A stretch of 64,000 nt of DNA from positions 558,001 to 622,000 of the forward strand of contig NZ_AYMR01000009.1 in the NCBI RefSeq assembly GCF_000633535.1, given 5' to 3'. The position numbers and the translations under genes were made by a program. This document shows positions 38,252-47,042 of the stretch, piece by piece. The notes beneath the pieces are model-generated. The model had not been told where the DNA came from. It did no database searches and saw only the letters and a list, made by a program, of their open reading frames with translations. The stretch comes from Leifsonia aquatica H1aii (GTDB lineage Bacteria > Actinomycetota > Actinomycetes > Actinomycetales > Microbacteriaceae). Numbering within the stretch: position 1 is the first letter of the stretch; each line of letters starts with the position of its first letter.

Positions 38252-39595
38252 CTACAGGGTTGCGCCGCTCTTGCCCGCGCGGGTGACGATCGCGATGACC
38301 GGGCGGCGGCCGCGGAGGCCGAAGCGGAGTCGGAGGCTCGCCTGGCGGGCGATGAGCACGCCGACGATGACGGCCGCGACGGCGGGGACGATGCCGGAGA
38401 TCATCATGGCGCTGTGGGGGCCGATCGCCTCGACGAGCCAGCCCATGACGGGTCCGCCGATCGCCTGGCCGCCCAGCAGCACGAGGATGTAGAGGGAGAT
38501 GACGCGGCCGCGGATCTGCACGTTGGACGACATCTGCACCAGCGAGTTCGCGGCGGTGATGAAGAGCAGGTTGCCGACGCCGATGCCGACGAGGAGGATG
38601 CTGAACGCGATCTCGGCCGGGGCCAGGCCTGCGAGGGTCTGCACGATGCCGAGCGCTGCGGCGGTGCCGACGACCATCGAGAGGCGGACGCTCGTGCGCC
38701 GGGTGGAGGCGAGCGCACCGGCCAGGGCGCCGGCGGCGACGAGGGCGTTGAAGAGGCCGTAGCCCTGGGCTCCGACCCGGTAGACGTCGTTCGCGAAGGC
38801 GGCCAGGAAGACCGGCATGTTGAACGCGAAGACGGCGGTGACGGCGACCATCACGATGGTCCAGAAGATGACCGGCTTGCGACGCACGTAGCGCATCCCC
38901 TCGGTCAGCTGCCCCTTGGTGCGGGGAGCCGGGGGAGAGTGGTGCAGCTGATCGGTGCGCAGGGTGCAGAGCGCTCCGACGACGGCGAGGCAGGCGGCGG
39001 CGTTGATGACGAACGACCAGCCTCCGCCGACTGCGGTGATGAGCAGGCCGGCGGCGGCCGGGCCGATGAGGCCGCCGAGCTGGAAGATCGACGAGTTCAG
39101 GCTGATCGCGTTGCGCAGGTAGGTCGGACCGACGAGCTCGTTGACGAAGACCTGGCGCGCGGGGTTGTCGACGACGGTCACCAGACCCAGCAGGAACGAG
39201 ATCAGGTAGACGTGCCACACCTGCACGCTGCCGGTGAGGGTCAGGATGGCCAGTGCCGCGGCGAGGGCGGAGGCCGCCGACTGGGTGATGATCAGCAGCC
39301 GCTGCTTGGAGTAGCGGTCGGTGAGCACGCCGCCGTAGAGGCCGAGGACGAGCATCGGCGTGAACTGCATGAAGACGGTGATGCCGACGGCCGCGACGCT
39401 GCCCGAGAGCTGGAGCACGAGCCAGTCCATCGCGATGCGCTGCATCCAGACGGCGGTGTTGGCGACGAGGTTGCTCGCGGCGAAGATGCGGTAGTTGCGG
39501 ACGCGGAGCGAGACGAAGGTCTCCCGCCACGGGGGTCGCGTGCTGAGCACGGGCATGGGGCCGGTGGGCGGGGCTGCTGCTGTGGGGGTCGCCAC
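38252..39595 (-). CDS. MFS transporter
   Basis: A 447-residue protein with about 12 helices and the MFS motif GGVLTDRYSKQRLL near residue 88. It resembles the enterobactin exporter (EntS)/MFS_3 group. The GTG at 39595 has AAGGA five bases ahead on the minus strand; ATG 39685 in frame would add a poorly conserved leader. It is divergent from a LysR regulator, which likely controls it. Confidence 0.87.
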   Translation of the reverse strand: MATPTAAAPPTGPMPVLSTRPPWRETFVSLRVRNYRIFAASNLVANTAVWMQRIAMDWLVLQLSGSVAAVGITVFMQFTPMLVLGLYGGVLTDRYSKQRLLIITQSAASALAAALAILTLTGSVQVWHVYLISFLLGLVTVVDNPARQVFVNELVGPTYLRNAISLNSSIFQLGGLIGPAAAGLLITAVGGGWSFVINAAACLAVVGALCTLRTDQLHHSPPAPRTKGQLTEGMRYVRRKPVIFWTIVMVAVTAVFAFNMPVFLAAFANDVYRVGAQGYGLFNALVAAGALAGALASTRRTSVRLSMVVGTAAALGIVQTLAGLAPAEIAFSILLVGIGVGNLLFITAANSLVQMSSNVQIRGRVISLYILVLLGGQAIGGPVMGWLVEAIGPHSAMMISGIVPAVAAVIVGVLIARQASLRLRFGLRGRRPVIAIVTRAGKSGATL

Positions 39596-39671
39596 GTGTG
39601 TCCTTGCGTGTGTATCGAGTGGGTCTGGTTCCGTATCTGCGGGCTCCTTCGACCATACGTCGGGTCGGGGT

Positions 39672-39686
39672 ATTGTTTGGTGCAAT
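39672..39686. promoter_or_regulatory. Candidate LysR-type binding site
   Basis: ATTGTTTGGTGCAAT has inverted ATTG/CAAT ends and fits the T-N11-A rule of LysR regulators. It lies in the divergent spacer about 40 bases before the LysR start. Confidence 0.5.
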
Positions 39687-39726
39687 CGAAGCTATAACTC
39701 CTATTGACTTTCCGAATGGATGGGCG

Positions 39727-40581
39727 ATGTTCGATCCCGTGCTGCTCCGCACCTTCCTCGCCGTGGCCGACACCCGCAGTTTCACGCGCGCCGCGGGCCG
39801 CCTCGGCATCAGCCAGCCGACCGTCAGCCAGCATGTGCGACGGCTGGAGGAGGCCGCCAAACGACAGCTCGTCGCCCGGGACACCCGTGAGGTGCGCCTG
39901 ACCGACAACGGCGACGCGATGGCCGGCTTCGCGCGGACGATCCTTGCGGCGCATGCCGAGGCGGACCGCTACTTCAGCGGGTCGGCGATGCGGGGCCGGC
40001 TGCGCTTCGGGGCCGCGGACGACCTGGCGATCACGACGCTGCCGCGCATCCTGCGCCACTTCCGGCAGCAGCATCCGCAGATCAATCTCGAGCTCACGGT
40101 CGATCAGTCCGGGCCGCTGCACCGGCGGCTGAAGGCGGGCCACCTCGACCTCATCTTCATCAAGCAGAACCCCGGCACGACGGAGGGCACGGTGGTGGCC
40201 ACCGACGAACTGGTGTGGATGGGGCAGGAGAAGAGCGCGTTCGATCCGGCCCAACCGTTGCCGCTGATCGCCTACCAGGGCACCAGCCTCAGCCGCCAGA
40301 TCGCGATCGATGCTCTGGAGGAGGCGGGCCGCACCTGGCGGATCACCTGCAACACGCGCGAGGTCAACGGTGTGCTCGCGGCGGTGCGGGCAGGGATCGG
40401 CGTCGCCGTCTTCCCGCGCTCGCTCATCCCGACCGATCTGGTGAAGGTCACGAACCGGTTCGCGCTGCCGGAGCTGGGGCACGTGGACTTCACCCTGCTG
40501 TCGAACCCGGCGGCGCCGACCGAGCCCATCGAGGCCCTGACGACCGCGATCCTGGCACGGGCCGTGACCCGCGTCCCGTAG
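39727..40581 (+). CDS. LysR-family transcriptional regulator
   Basis: A 284-residue regulator. The winged helix-turn-helix spans about 3-62 (LLRTFLAVADTRSFTRAAGR, then SQPTVSQHVRRLEE), and the periplasmic-binding-like effector domain about 90-280. It is divergent from the MFS exporter, the usual arrangement for control of a neighbour. Confidence 0.92.
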   Translation: MFDPVLLRTFLAVADTRSFTRAAGRLGISQPTVSQHVRRLEEAAKRQLVARDTREVRLTDNGDAMAGFARTILAAHAEADRYFSGSAMRGRLRFGAADDLAITTLPRILRHFRQQHPQINLELTVDQSGPLHRRLKAGHLDLIFIKQNPGTTEGTVVATDELVWMGQEKSAFDPAQPLPLIAYQGTSLSRQIAIDALEEAGRTWRITCNTREVNGVLAAVRAGIGVAVFPRSLIPTDLVKVTNRFALPELGHVDFTLLSNPAAPTEPIEALTTAILARAVTRVP

Positions 40582-40599
40582 GTCGCGATTCCGTGCGGG

Positions 40600-41817
40600 T
40601 CAGCCGACGATCGGGACCTGGTCGGGATCCGCGGGGCGGCGTCCGCCGTCGGACGAGCGCTTGCGCAGCACGAGCGCCAGCAGAGGGAAGAGCAGGACGG
40701 AGAGCATCCCGGCGCCGACGAGCGCCGTCGCGGTGCCGCTGCTGACGTCTCCGGCGGCGACGCCGATGGAGGTGACGGCGACGATGATCGGCAGACCGGT
40801 GGCGCTGAACAGAGTGAGCGACGCGCGATCGGCGAACGTGGACCCGGGAGGAGCGGCGAGCGAGCCGGGCAGCCCACGGACCACCAGCAGCAGGACGAGG
40901 AAGATCGGCAGCAGCAGGAGGGCGTGCGGATCGGTGACGAGCGCCTTCAGATCGAACCCGATCCCGGTGCTGATGAAGAACACCGGCACGAGCACGCCGA
41001 AGGCGACCGCCTCGAGCTTGCCCTCGATCAGGTGGGCGTCCTCTTCGTCGGCGCCGGCCAGCAGCACGCGGCAGATCACCCCGGCCGCGAACGCCCCGAG
41101 CAGCATGTCCAAGCCGAGGGCCAGGCTGAGCCCCACCAGGGCGGCGATCACCAGGACGACGAAACGCACGGCGAACTGGCCGCTGGTGTGCAGGGTCGCG
41201 CGCACCAGGCGGTGGAAGCCGCGGTGCGCACCGCGGGACGCGAACCAGATGGCGGCCCCGGCGATGATCGCGAAGCCGATCAGCACGATCGCGGCGCCGA
41301 GCGGCCTGCGCCCGCTGAGGAACAGCGAGATCGCCAGAAGGGGCCCGAACTCGCCGATGGCGCCCACGGCCGTCACGGCCCGGCCGAACGGGGTACGCAG
41401 CTCGCCGGCGTCCCGCAGGACCGGCATGAGGGTGCCGAGGGCGGTGGAGGTGAGGGCGATCCCGACGTAGACGGCGGTGACGAACGAGGGGGAGAGTGCG
41501 AACGCGATCAGCACGCCCGCGACCAGGGAGATGATCCAGCCCAGGGAGGCGCGCCGCAGCGGTCGGCCCGCGATCGCCGCGAAGTCGATCTCGTTGCCCG
41601 CCATGAAGAAGAGGAAGGCGAGTCCGAAGTTGGACACGGCGTCGAGAGCGCCGCTCGTCGGCACCCAGCCGAGAACGCTCGGGCCGACCAGGAGGCCGAG
41701 CACGATCTCGAACACGACGAGGGGGATGGCGGCCACTCGGCCGACGAGTCGCGCCAGGATCGGCGCCGCCACCGCCAGCAGCGGGACGAGGACGATGGTG
41801 GCGACGTCGGGGGACAT
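40600..41817 (-). CDS. CPA2-type cation:proton antiporter
   Basis: A 405-residue membrane protein with 12-13 hydrophobic segments. Family marks include [12 protein letters not shown] (near 40), [12 protein letters not shown] (near 68) and the core [14 protein letters not shown]. There is no C-terminal TrkA domain. It should exchange Na+ or K+ for protons; ion choice is unknown. Confidence 0.87.
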   Translation of the reverse strand: MSPDVATIVLVPLLAVAAPILARLVGRVAAIPLVVFEIVLGLLVGPSVLGWVPTSGALDAVSNFGLAFLFFMAGNEIDFAAIAGRPLRRASLGWIISLVAGVLIAFALSPSFVTAVYVGIALTSTALGTLMPVLRDAGELRTPFGRAVTAVGAIGEFGPLLAISLFLSGRRPLGAAIVLIGFAIIAGAAIWFASRGAHRGFHRLVRATLHTSGQFAVRFVVLVIAALVGLSLALGLDMLLGAFAAGVICRVLLAGADEEDAHLIEGKLEAVAFGVLVPVFFISTGIGFDLKALVTDPHALLLLPIFLVLLLVVRGLPGSLAAPPGSTFADRASLTLFSATGLPIIVAVTSIGVAAGDVSSGTATALVGAGMLSVLLFPLLALVLRKRSSDGGRRPADPDQVPIVG

Positions 41818-41898
41818 GGGCCGATGCTAGCCGCCGGGTGCACGGCTCTGGAAGGGGGCGTTCACACGACCGAAACGCGCCGGGGATATCGTGGGGGC

Positions 41899-42741
41899 AT
41901 GCGCGAACTGCAGGCACGGATCATCGACGAACTCAACGTCAGCCCCACCATCGACCCCGCCGCCGAAGTGGAGAAGCGGGTCGACTTCCTCACCCGCTAC
42001 CTCGCCGTCACCGGCGCCGCCGGCTTCGTCCTGGGCATCAGCGGCGGGCAGGACTCCTCCCTGGCCGGGCGGCTCTGCCAGCTGGCCGTCGAGCGGCTCG
42101 GCGAGCGCGGCACCGCGGCCGAGTTCATCGCGGTGCGGCTGCCCTACGCCGTGCAGCACGATGAGGACGACGCCCAGCTCGCGCTCTCGTTCATCCGCCC
42201 GCAGCGCGTGGTGACGTTCAACATCCAGCGGGGCACCGACGGTGTGCAGGACGAGTACGCGGACGCTGTCGGCGACGCGATGACCGATTTCACCAAGGGC
42301 AATGTGAAGGCGCGCGTGCGGATGGTGGCGCAGTACGCCATCGCTGGTCAGCGGCGGCTGCTGGTGGTCGGCACCGACCATGCCGCCGAGGCCGTGACCG
42401 GGTTCTTCACCAAGTACGGTGACGGCGGCACGGACGTGCTCCCGCTGACCGGTCTGACGAAGCGGCAGGGCAAGGCTCTGCTGCAGCAGCTGGAGGCACC
42501 CGCACGGCTCTACGAGAAGGCGCCGACGGCGGATCTGCTCGATCACGACCCCGGACAGACGGACGAGGACAACCTCGGGCTCAGCTACGCGATCATCGAC
42601 GCCTTCCTGGAGGGACAAGACGTGGCGGCCGAGGATGCGGCGGCGATCGAGGCGCGCTATCTGGCGACGGAGCACAAGCGTCGCGTGCCCGCCAGCATGT
42701 TCGACACGTGGTGGCAGGGACGCGGCGACTACAGCGTCTGA
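41899..42741 (+). CDS. nadE: Ammonia-dependent NAD synthetase
   Basis: A 280-residue enzyme that amidates deamido-NAD. The PP-loop SGGQDSS is near residue 50. It lacks a glutaminase domain and so uses ammonia. [20 protein letters not shown] and LGLSY are NadE signatures. The ATG at 41899 follows TATCGT (41887-41892) by six bases. Confidence 0.97.
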   Translation: MRELQARIIDELNVSPTIDPAAEVEKRVDFLTRYLAVTGAAGFVLGISGGQDSSLAGRLCQLAVERLGERGTAAEFIAVRLPYAVQHDEDDAQLALSFIRPQRVVTFNIQRGTDGVQDEYADAVGDAMTDFTKGNVKARVRMVAQYAIAGQRRLLVVGTDHAAEAVTGFFTKYGDGGTDVLPLTGLTKRQGKALLQQLEAPARLYEKAPTADLLDHDPGQTDEDNLGLSYAIIDAFLEGQDVAAEDAAAIEARYLATEHKRRVPASMFDTWWQGRGDYSV

Positions 42742-42801
42742 GATCGCGTCCGCTCTGCCGGCTCCCGGCCTCGGGCGGGCGACGAGCCACGCGAAACGCG
42801 A

Positions 42802-42836
42802 GAAGGGGGCGCCGGCGCGAAGCCGGCGCCCCCTTC
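42802..42836 (+). terminator. Terminator of nadE
   Basis: A perfect 15-base-pair GC-rich stem (42802-42816 with 42822-42836), loop GCGAA, 60 bases after the nadE stop. It may serve the convergent membrane-protein gene too. Confidence 0.85.
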
Positions 42837-42865
42837 CCGTTCGGGTGGTGACGCGTCCGCGAGGC

Positions 42866-43579
42866 TCAGACCGGCTGGCCCAAGCGCGTGGTCGGTGCGG
42901 TGTCCGAGCTCTCGCCGGAGCCGGCGGGAGTGGTCAGGATGCCGAGCGGGCCGCTGTCGGCGACCGGTCGCTCCGTCGCTGCCGGAGCGGCGGCCGCGGA
43001 GCCGGCAGGGGCCGCGTACTGGTCGTGGTGCTGCTGGGCGACCCAGGCGTCCTGCTGCTGGATCAGGCTGCGGTCGGTGTCGGTGTTCTCGAACCGCCAG
43101 CGCTCGAGGTCGCTCTGGAAGATCTTGCGGGCGCGGCCCGGCTTGTTCTGCCACTCGATGAGGCGGTCGCGGAACTCCGCCACCGCCGGGTCGAGTTGGT
43201 AGCCGAAGGTGGCCGATGCCCGCTTCATCTCGGCGAGCTGGTGGCCGGCCCAATTGGCGGCGACCCCGGAGCCCTTGATGGGCAGCAGGCGCACCAGGAT
43301 GTCGGCCTGACCGACGGCGCGGTCCGAGAGGACCTGCTCAGCCGGGGTGAGGGAGTTCCAGACGGAGGCCTCGGTCGCGGCATCGACGAGCGCCGCGATC
43401 GCGGAGGCCTTCTGCTGGCGGTCGGTGCGCGACAGCAGGCCCCGCAGGGCGCCGCGCGCGATCCACGCCGCGAGGAGGCCGGACACGATGACGGCGACGG
43501 CGAGGACCGCGCCAGAGAAGATCACCGGGCGCGTGGCCGGTGCGAGGAGCCAATCGACGAAGTCATTCCACCACTGCAT
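42866..43579 (-). CDS. Hypothetical membrane-anchored protein
   Basis: A 237-residue protein with one clear N-terminal membrane segment (about 18-40), a helical cytoplasmic middle (RTDRQQKASAIAALVDAATE; SDLERWRFENTDTDRSL) and an Ala/Pro-rich C-terminus. The ATG at 43579 follows TACCAT by six bases on the minus strand. No family recognised. Confidence 0.7.
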   Translation of the reverse strand: MQWWNDFVDWLLAPATRPVIFSGAVLAVAVIVSGLLAAWIARGALRGLLSRTDRQQKASAIAALVDAATEASVWNSLTPAEQVLSDRAVGQADILVRLLPIKGSGVAANWAGHQLAEMKRASATFGYQLDPAVAEFRDRLIEWQNKPGRARKIFQSDLERWRFENTDTDRSLIQQQDAWVAQQHHDQYAAPAGSAAAAPAATERPVADSGPLGILTTPAGSGESSDTAPTTRLGQPV

Positions 43580-43794
43580 GCGCCGATGGTAACCGCGGGG
43601 GCGGCGTGCGGAGCGCAGCCGCCGCGCTGTGTCGCACATCCGCACGTGGGCCGACCTGTGATGCACACGGATCCCTCCCCAGGGCGGCGAACCGGGCCGG
43701 CGTGCACAGATCCGGAGACGCGGCCGCGCCACGGCGGGTGGGCGACCAGGCTGGACGTGCGGACCGCATCCGGCGGACGCGGGGAGGAGTAGGG

Positions 43795-43862
43795 ATGGAA
43801 GCGACCGTCACAGTGCGGGGGATCGTCGCCGGACGACCGCGGCACGTGGTCACCGCGGAGGG
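43795..43862 (+). pseudogene. SSB-like gene, 5' fragment cut off by the mobile element
   Basis: Twenty-two codons (MEATVTVRGIVAGRP ... TAE) plus two bases form the first strand of an OB fold like small actinobacterial SSB-like proteins. The ribosome site GGGAGGAG is just ahead. The reading frame then enters the element and stops at 43876. The rest of the gene is at 60301-60607, and the join restores GLAVTSFRL, the expected continuation. Confidence 0.85.
43861..43862. other. attL crossover core (GG)
   Basis: Host side reads ...ACCGCGGAG, element side CACGGTGGTG.... The core is placed at GG because only this join restores the host gene in frame. The boundary could slide by one base given the G run. 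Confidence 0.7.
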
Positions 43863-43891
43863 CACGGTGGTGTTGTGACTACTATTTCGCC

Positions 43892-45274
43892 ATGAGCAGT
43901 GCAGCGATCTACGCGAGACAGTCTCTTGACCGGTCCGGTGAGGGGACTGCCGTCTCACGTCAGCTCGATGATTGCCGATTCTTGGCTCAGCGGAATCAGC
44001 TCACGGTCGTTCGAGAGTACGTCGACAATGACGTCTCGGCCACGAAAGGTGTTAGGCCTGAGTTTCAGCGATTGATGCGGTCGATCCGTGATGGCGAGAT
44101 TGACACCGTCATTGTGTGGCATGTCGATCGTCTGTATCGGCGGTTGCGGGACCTAGTCGAGCTTGTGGAGCTTGCCGAGAAGAATTCCGTGAAGATCCTG
44201 ACGGTACGTGCCGGGACAATCGATCTGGGAAGTCCGGCTGGGCGGATGATGGCGCAGATGTTGGGCGCTGCGGCCCGGTATGAGGTCGAGCAGAAGGGCG
44301 CGCGTCAGGTCGCTGCAAACGTACAGCGAGCTAACCGCGGCGAATGGCAGTTTTCGACCAGACCGTACGGCTATGAGCGTGCGGGAGGTGAGATTCGTAT
44401 CGTGCCCGAGGAGGCCGCTGTGATCCGTGAAGCGGTTGGCCGCTACGTCGCGGGGGAGTCTTGGTACGGAATTGCCGCCGACTTCAAGAAGCGCGGGATT
44501 CTCGCGAACAATGGAAAGCCGTTCAGCTACCAGAACCTACGGTTAAGGATGACTAAGCCTGCGCTGGCCGGCATTCGTACCTATCGGGGTGAGGTGGCCT
44601 CTGAGCAGGGCATCTGGGAGCCGATCATCGATCGCGAGACGTGGGAGCGGCTTCAATCGTCGATTGCGAGCAGGAGCCAGACGCAGGACTGGTCGCGCGC
44701 TGTCAAGTATCTGGGCACGAACGTTTACCGGTGTGGCAAGTGTGGCGGTCGCATTCGGGTGGTCCGCGACTACAACCACGGGCGGGCATCGCATCCCCCG
44801 GTTTACGTGTGCGAGAACCATGATCTGCGACGCAACCTGGCAAAGGTTGATGAACTGGTTGAATCGGTGGTCGTTGATCGCCTCAGCAGCCCTGACGCTC
44901 GCCGCCTGTTGACGCCTAGCGAGGATGCGGCAGCGCTCGCGTCCGAGTCGCGAGATATTCGACAGCGCATTGACGGACTTGCGGAGCTCTACGCGGAGGG
45001 TGTGCTGACCTCGGTGGGAGTGAGGACGCAGCGGGAGAAGTTGAATCGGCGGCTTGAGGAGTTGCAGGCGCGGTTGAGTGCGATGCAGGGCGGGTCGTTA
45101 CTTGGCGAGCTTGTCGGTGCGGCTGACGTAGAGGACTTTTGGCGCCACCACGTTTCTATTCAGAACAAGCGACGTGTTGTTGCTGCTCTGTTGGATGTGG
45201 TTTTGATGCCGACTAAGCGTGGTGGGGCTAACGCCTTCCGCCCGGAGGACGTCCATATTTCGTGGAAGTCCTGA
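43892..45274 (+). CDS. int: Large serine recombinase (phage-type integrase)
   Basis: A 460-residue integrase. The N-terminal resolvase domain has IYARQS with catalytic S11 and the VWHVDRLYRR block near 75. A recombinase domain (about 155-260) follows, then a zinc ribbon beginning CGKCGG near 278, and a coiled coil (about 350-405). The ATG is six bases after TACTAT (43880-43885), and the gene begins only 30 bases from attL, as usual for these enzymes. It should catalyse attP x attB; a directionality factor would be needed for excision. Confidence 0.96.
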   Translation: MSSAAIYARQSLDRSGEGTAVSRQLDDCRFLAQRNQLTVVREYVDNDVSATKGVRPEFQRLMRSIRDGEIDTVIVWHVDRLYRRLRDLVELVELAEKNSVKILTVRAGTIDLGSPAGRMMAQMLGAAARYEVEQKGARQVAANVQRANRGEWQFSTRPYGYERAGGEIRIVPEEAAVIREAVGRYVAGESWYGIAADFKKRGILANNGKPFSYQNLRLRMTKPALAGIRTYRGEVASEQGIWEPIIDRETWERLQSSIASRSQTQDWSRAVKYLGTNVYRCGKCGGRIRVVRDYNHGRASHPPVYVCENHDLRRNLAKVDELVESVVVDRLSSPDARRLLTPSEDAAALASESRDIRQRIDGLAELYAEGVLTSVGVRTQREKLNRRLEELQARLSAMQGGSLLGELVGAADVEDFWRHHVSIQNKRRVVAALLDVVLMPTKRGGANAFRPEDVHISWKS

Positions 45275-45338
45275 AGTTGGTCCCGTCGCCGGGTCAACGG
45301 GACGGGACCAGATCAACGCCAAGGTAAGGACAAGGAAT

Positions 45339-45740
45339 ATGAACTCCAAGAAGGCTACCCGACCCGCTGCCGCCGACATCCGCGAAGACTCGGATCTCGA
45401 TGCCCACCTCGCGACGATGCGCAGGGAGTACGCGGCCGCTAAGTCCACTCCCTGCGACTTCCCCGGATGCGACGGCAGCTACCACGAGCCGGGTGTAGAC
45501 CCGGCCGAGTGGGCGCATCACACTGGCGACGTCGAGTTCGACAGTGGAGAGATCGTAATCGACATCGTACGAAATGGCTCGGCCGCTCCCCTCGGACAGG
45601 TCTGGCTCGCAGGCAACTACGAAGACCTCACACCGGAGTCGCTCCGTGCCTTGGCGGCAGTGTACGAGGGCCTTCCCGCGCTGATGCGGGAGCAGGCTGA
45701 GCGTCTTGAGCAGATCATTCGCGAGGTAGTGGCACGCTGA
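45339..45740 (+). CDS. Hypothetical protein, possible zinc site
   Basis: A 133-residue acidic protein. CDFPGCDGSYH (about 39-49) followed by a later HH could bind zinc. The C-terminal third is helical (YEGLPALMREQAERLEQIIR). The ATG 45339 has AAGGA just ahead; 64 bases separate it from the integrase gene. No family recognised. It may be a regulator acting on the adjacent control region. Confidence 0.65.
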   Translation: MNSKKATRPAAADIREDSDLDAHLATMRREYAAAKSTPCDFPGCDGSYHEPGVDPAEWAHHTGDVEFDSGEIVIDIVRNGSAAPLGQVWLAGNYEDLTPESLRALAAVYEGLPALMREQAERLEQIIREVVAR

Positions 45741-45787
45741 TTATGCCGACCGTCCCCATGTTGCTGCGACACGAGACGGTCACACCC

Positions 45788-45823
45788 ACGGTGCAGGTGT
45801 TCGGATCGGAACACCTGCACCGT
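45788..45823. repeat. Inverted repeat of ACGGTGCAGGTGTTC
   Basis: Perfect 15-base arms (45788-45802 and 45809-45823) around GGATCG. A third half-site, ACGGTGCAGGTGT, is at 45876-45888, about where the -35 region of the TAGAAT promoter would be. All copies sit in a CACACCC context. They look like binding sites for one regulator. Confidence 0.7.
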
Positions 45824-45926
45824 CGGTGCGTTCAATCGTGTCGTTCCTCGTACGTGCCCGAAGTGCGACACACCCACGGTGCAGGTGTCGGTGGGAGGCC
45901 GTAGAATGGCATCGCTCGGCATTAGT

Positions 45927-45952
45927 GCGCCCACAACGCGTGGGCGCTTTTT
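45927..45952 (+). terminator. Terminator, unit 1
   Basis: GCGCCCAC, loop AACGC, GTGGGCGC, then TTTTT. A TAGAAT box 20 bases upstream would give a transcript of only about 40 bases. Confidence 0.85.
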
Positions 45953-46018
45953 CTAAGTCGACACGCCGACGCGCGAATGTCGGCGGCGCCTGCTAGATTG
46001 ATAACACGCAGTACAAGT

Positions 46019-46045
46019 GCGCCCACAGTTCGTGGGCGCTTTTTC
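46019..46045 (+). terminator. Terminator, unit 2
   Basis: The same stem as unit 1 exactly 92 bases further on (GCGCCCAC / GTGGGCGC) with a different loop (AGTTC), then a T run. TAGATT lies 20 bases upstream. Confidence 0.85.
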
Positions 46046-46116
46046 TTTTAGCCCTCATAATGACAGGGTGCGACTCCGCCGAACTTTGCGGAACTTGACG
46101 TCCTGTTGACCACCTA

Positions 46117-46146
46117 GCCCCGGAGCACACCGCCCCGGGGCTTTTC
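46117..46146 (+). terminator. Terminator, third in series
   Basis: GCCCCGG (46117-46123) pairs with CCGGGGC (46135-46141), followed by TTTTC. It is unrelated in sequence to units 1 and 2. Confidence 0.75.
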
Positions 46147-46152
46147 GCATTT

Positions 46153-46186
46153 AAAGGCGTCATCTGGCTGAGCAGATGACGCCTTT
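46153..46186 (+). terminator. Hairpin ahead of the HTH gene
   Basis: A perfect 13-base-pair stem (46153-46165 with 46174-46186) beginning AAAGGCGTC and ending GACGCCTTT. It ends 20 bases before the next gene's GTG, so it could be a bidirectional terminator or an attenuator. Confidence 0.7.
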
Positions 46187-46205
46187 CGTGTTTAAGGAGG
46201 CAGGA

Positions 46206-46394
46206 GTGTTTGACCACAGTTGGGGAACGATCGCTGACGCGGCGGTCATGCGCGACGTGAGTACCCGCACGATCAGGCGGTACATCGACGCTGGGCTGAT
46301 CGAGGCAGTCAGGTTTGGGCCACGCCTAATTCGCGTCAACCTACAGAGTCTCGATAACGCCAATTCGCCGGTCGAGAAGGGGTCAGCAGCATGA
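46206..46394 (+). CDS. Small MerR/excisionase-like helix-turn-helix protein
   Basis: A 62-residue protein. WGTIADAAVMRDVSTRTIRR then YIDAGLIEAVRFGPRLIRV is a winged helix of the excisionase (HTH_17) type. GTG 46206 has AAGGAGG five bases ahead. It could be the recombination directionality factor or the element's repressor. Its stop overlaps the next start (ATGA). Confidence 0.78.
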   Translation: MFDHSWGTIADAAVMRDVSTRTIRRYIDAGLIEAVRFGPRLIRVNLQSLDNANSPVEKGSAA

Positions 46395-46495
46395 TCCGTG
46401 TGCAGATGCCGAAACCGCCTGAGTTCACTGATGCGCAGCGTGATGTGATCCGCGCCGCATTCGGCGGCTTTGGGCCTGTGAGGCCGCCCCGGTGA
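46391..46495 (+). CDS. 34-residue small protein
   Basis: MIRVQMPKPPEFTDAQRDVI then a Gly/Pro/Arg-rich end. It is linked on both sides by four-base overlaps (ATGA with the HTH gene, GTGA with the next gene), which supports real translation despite its size. No family recognised. Confidence 0.6.
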   Translation: MIRVQMPKPPEFTDAQRDVIRAAFGGFGPVRPPR

Positions 46496-46998
46496 CACGC
46501 TGGGCTGACGGTCCAGGGAAGGGGTTTGACAGCGATTCAACCTTGGTTGACGCGCACCGGCCCCCACCAACTTACGGCGACCCGACCGGCGAACAAGCCG
46601 CGGCGTTGCTGCCGTGGGAGGTCACCTTTGCCTCAAAGTACGCGAGTAGCCGCCATCTCATCCCGCGAGTGATCTACATGTCTGAGGACACCAAATGCGT
46701 CCTCGAGGCAATCGCATTCACAGAAGGCCGCTCCAGGAGGAAGCGCAGGTGGTTGCCAACGTTTCACTGCGCCATCGGATGGGAGGAAGCATCAGTGGCA
46801 AAACGGGCAGACGGTATCTCGATCGTCGTGTCGGCTGCCGCTATGTTGGCGGCGCTTGCCCACTGGTGCGTCGTGGCTGATGCGTCCTGGGAAAGGGCTC
46901 CCGGTGAAGATCATCCCCAGACGGCTCGCCTGAACAAAGCGGCAATCGAACGCTGGCAAGAAATTGAGCATCAGAACGAAACAAAGGCCCGGCGCTAG
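46492..46998 (+). CDS. Hypothetical phage-type protein
   Basis: A 168-residue protein. The middle has LPWEVTFASKYASSRHLIPR and a basic RSRRKRRWLP stretch; the C-terminal part is helical. There is no hydrophobic signal at the N-terminus. No family recognised. It starts at GTG 46492 overlapping the previous stop and is followed by a terminator that overlaps its 3' end, so it closes a three-gene operon. Confidence 0.65.
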   Translation: MTRWADGPGKGFDSDSTLVDAHRPPPTYGDPTGEQAAALLPWEVTFASKYASSRHLIPRVIYMSEDTKCVLEAIAFTEGRSRRKRRWLPTFHCAIGWEEASVAKRADGISIVVSAAAMLAALAHWCVVADASWERAPGEDHPQTARLNKAAIERWQEIEHQNETKARR

Positions 46999-47020
46999 AC
47001 GGGAATCTCTGCCGGGCCTT
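46983..47020 (+). terminator. Terminator of the HTH operon
   Basis: AAGGCCCGGC (46984-46993) pairs with GCCGGGCCTT (47011-47020), with a 17-base loop containing the gene's stop codon. Confidence 0.8.
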
Positions 47021-47042
47021 CCAAAAACTCCGCGTGGGAGCT

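Larger units (their letters stand above)
45741..46205. other. Control region without a recognisable gene
   Basis: This 465-base region holds an inverted repeat of ACGGTGCAGGTGT with a third copy, two -10-like boxes (TAGAAT 45902-45907, TAGATT 45994-45999), and four terminator-like hairpins described separately. I see no convincing protein gene. It probably sets transcription of the element's rightward operon. Confidence 0.6.

Noticed and set aside
43795-43878. A free-standing 27-residue gene at the element's left edge
   Set aside because: Its sequence is the start of an OB-fold SSB-like protein whose remainder lies at the other end of the element; the last codons and stop come from the element.
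45926-46045. CRISPR-like repeat pair
   Set aside because: Only two copies, each followed by a T run and forming a terminator; no spacer array.
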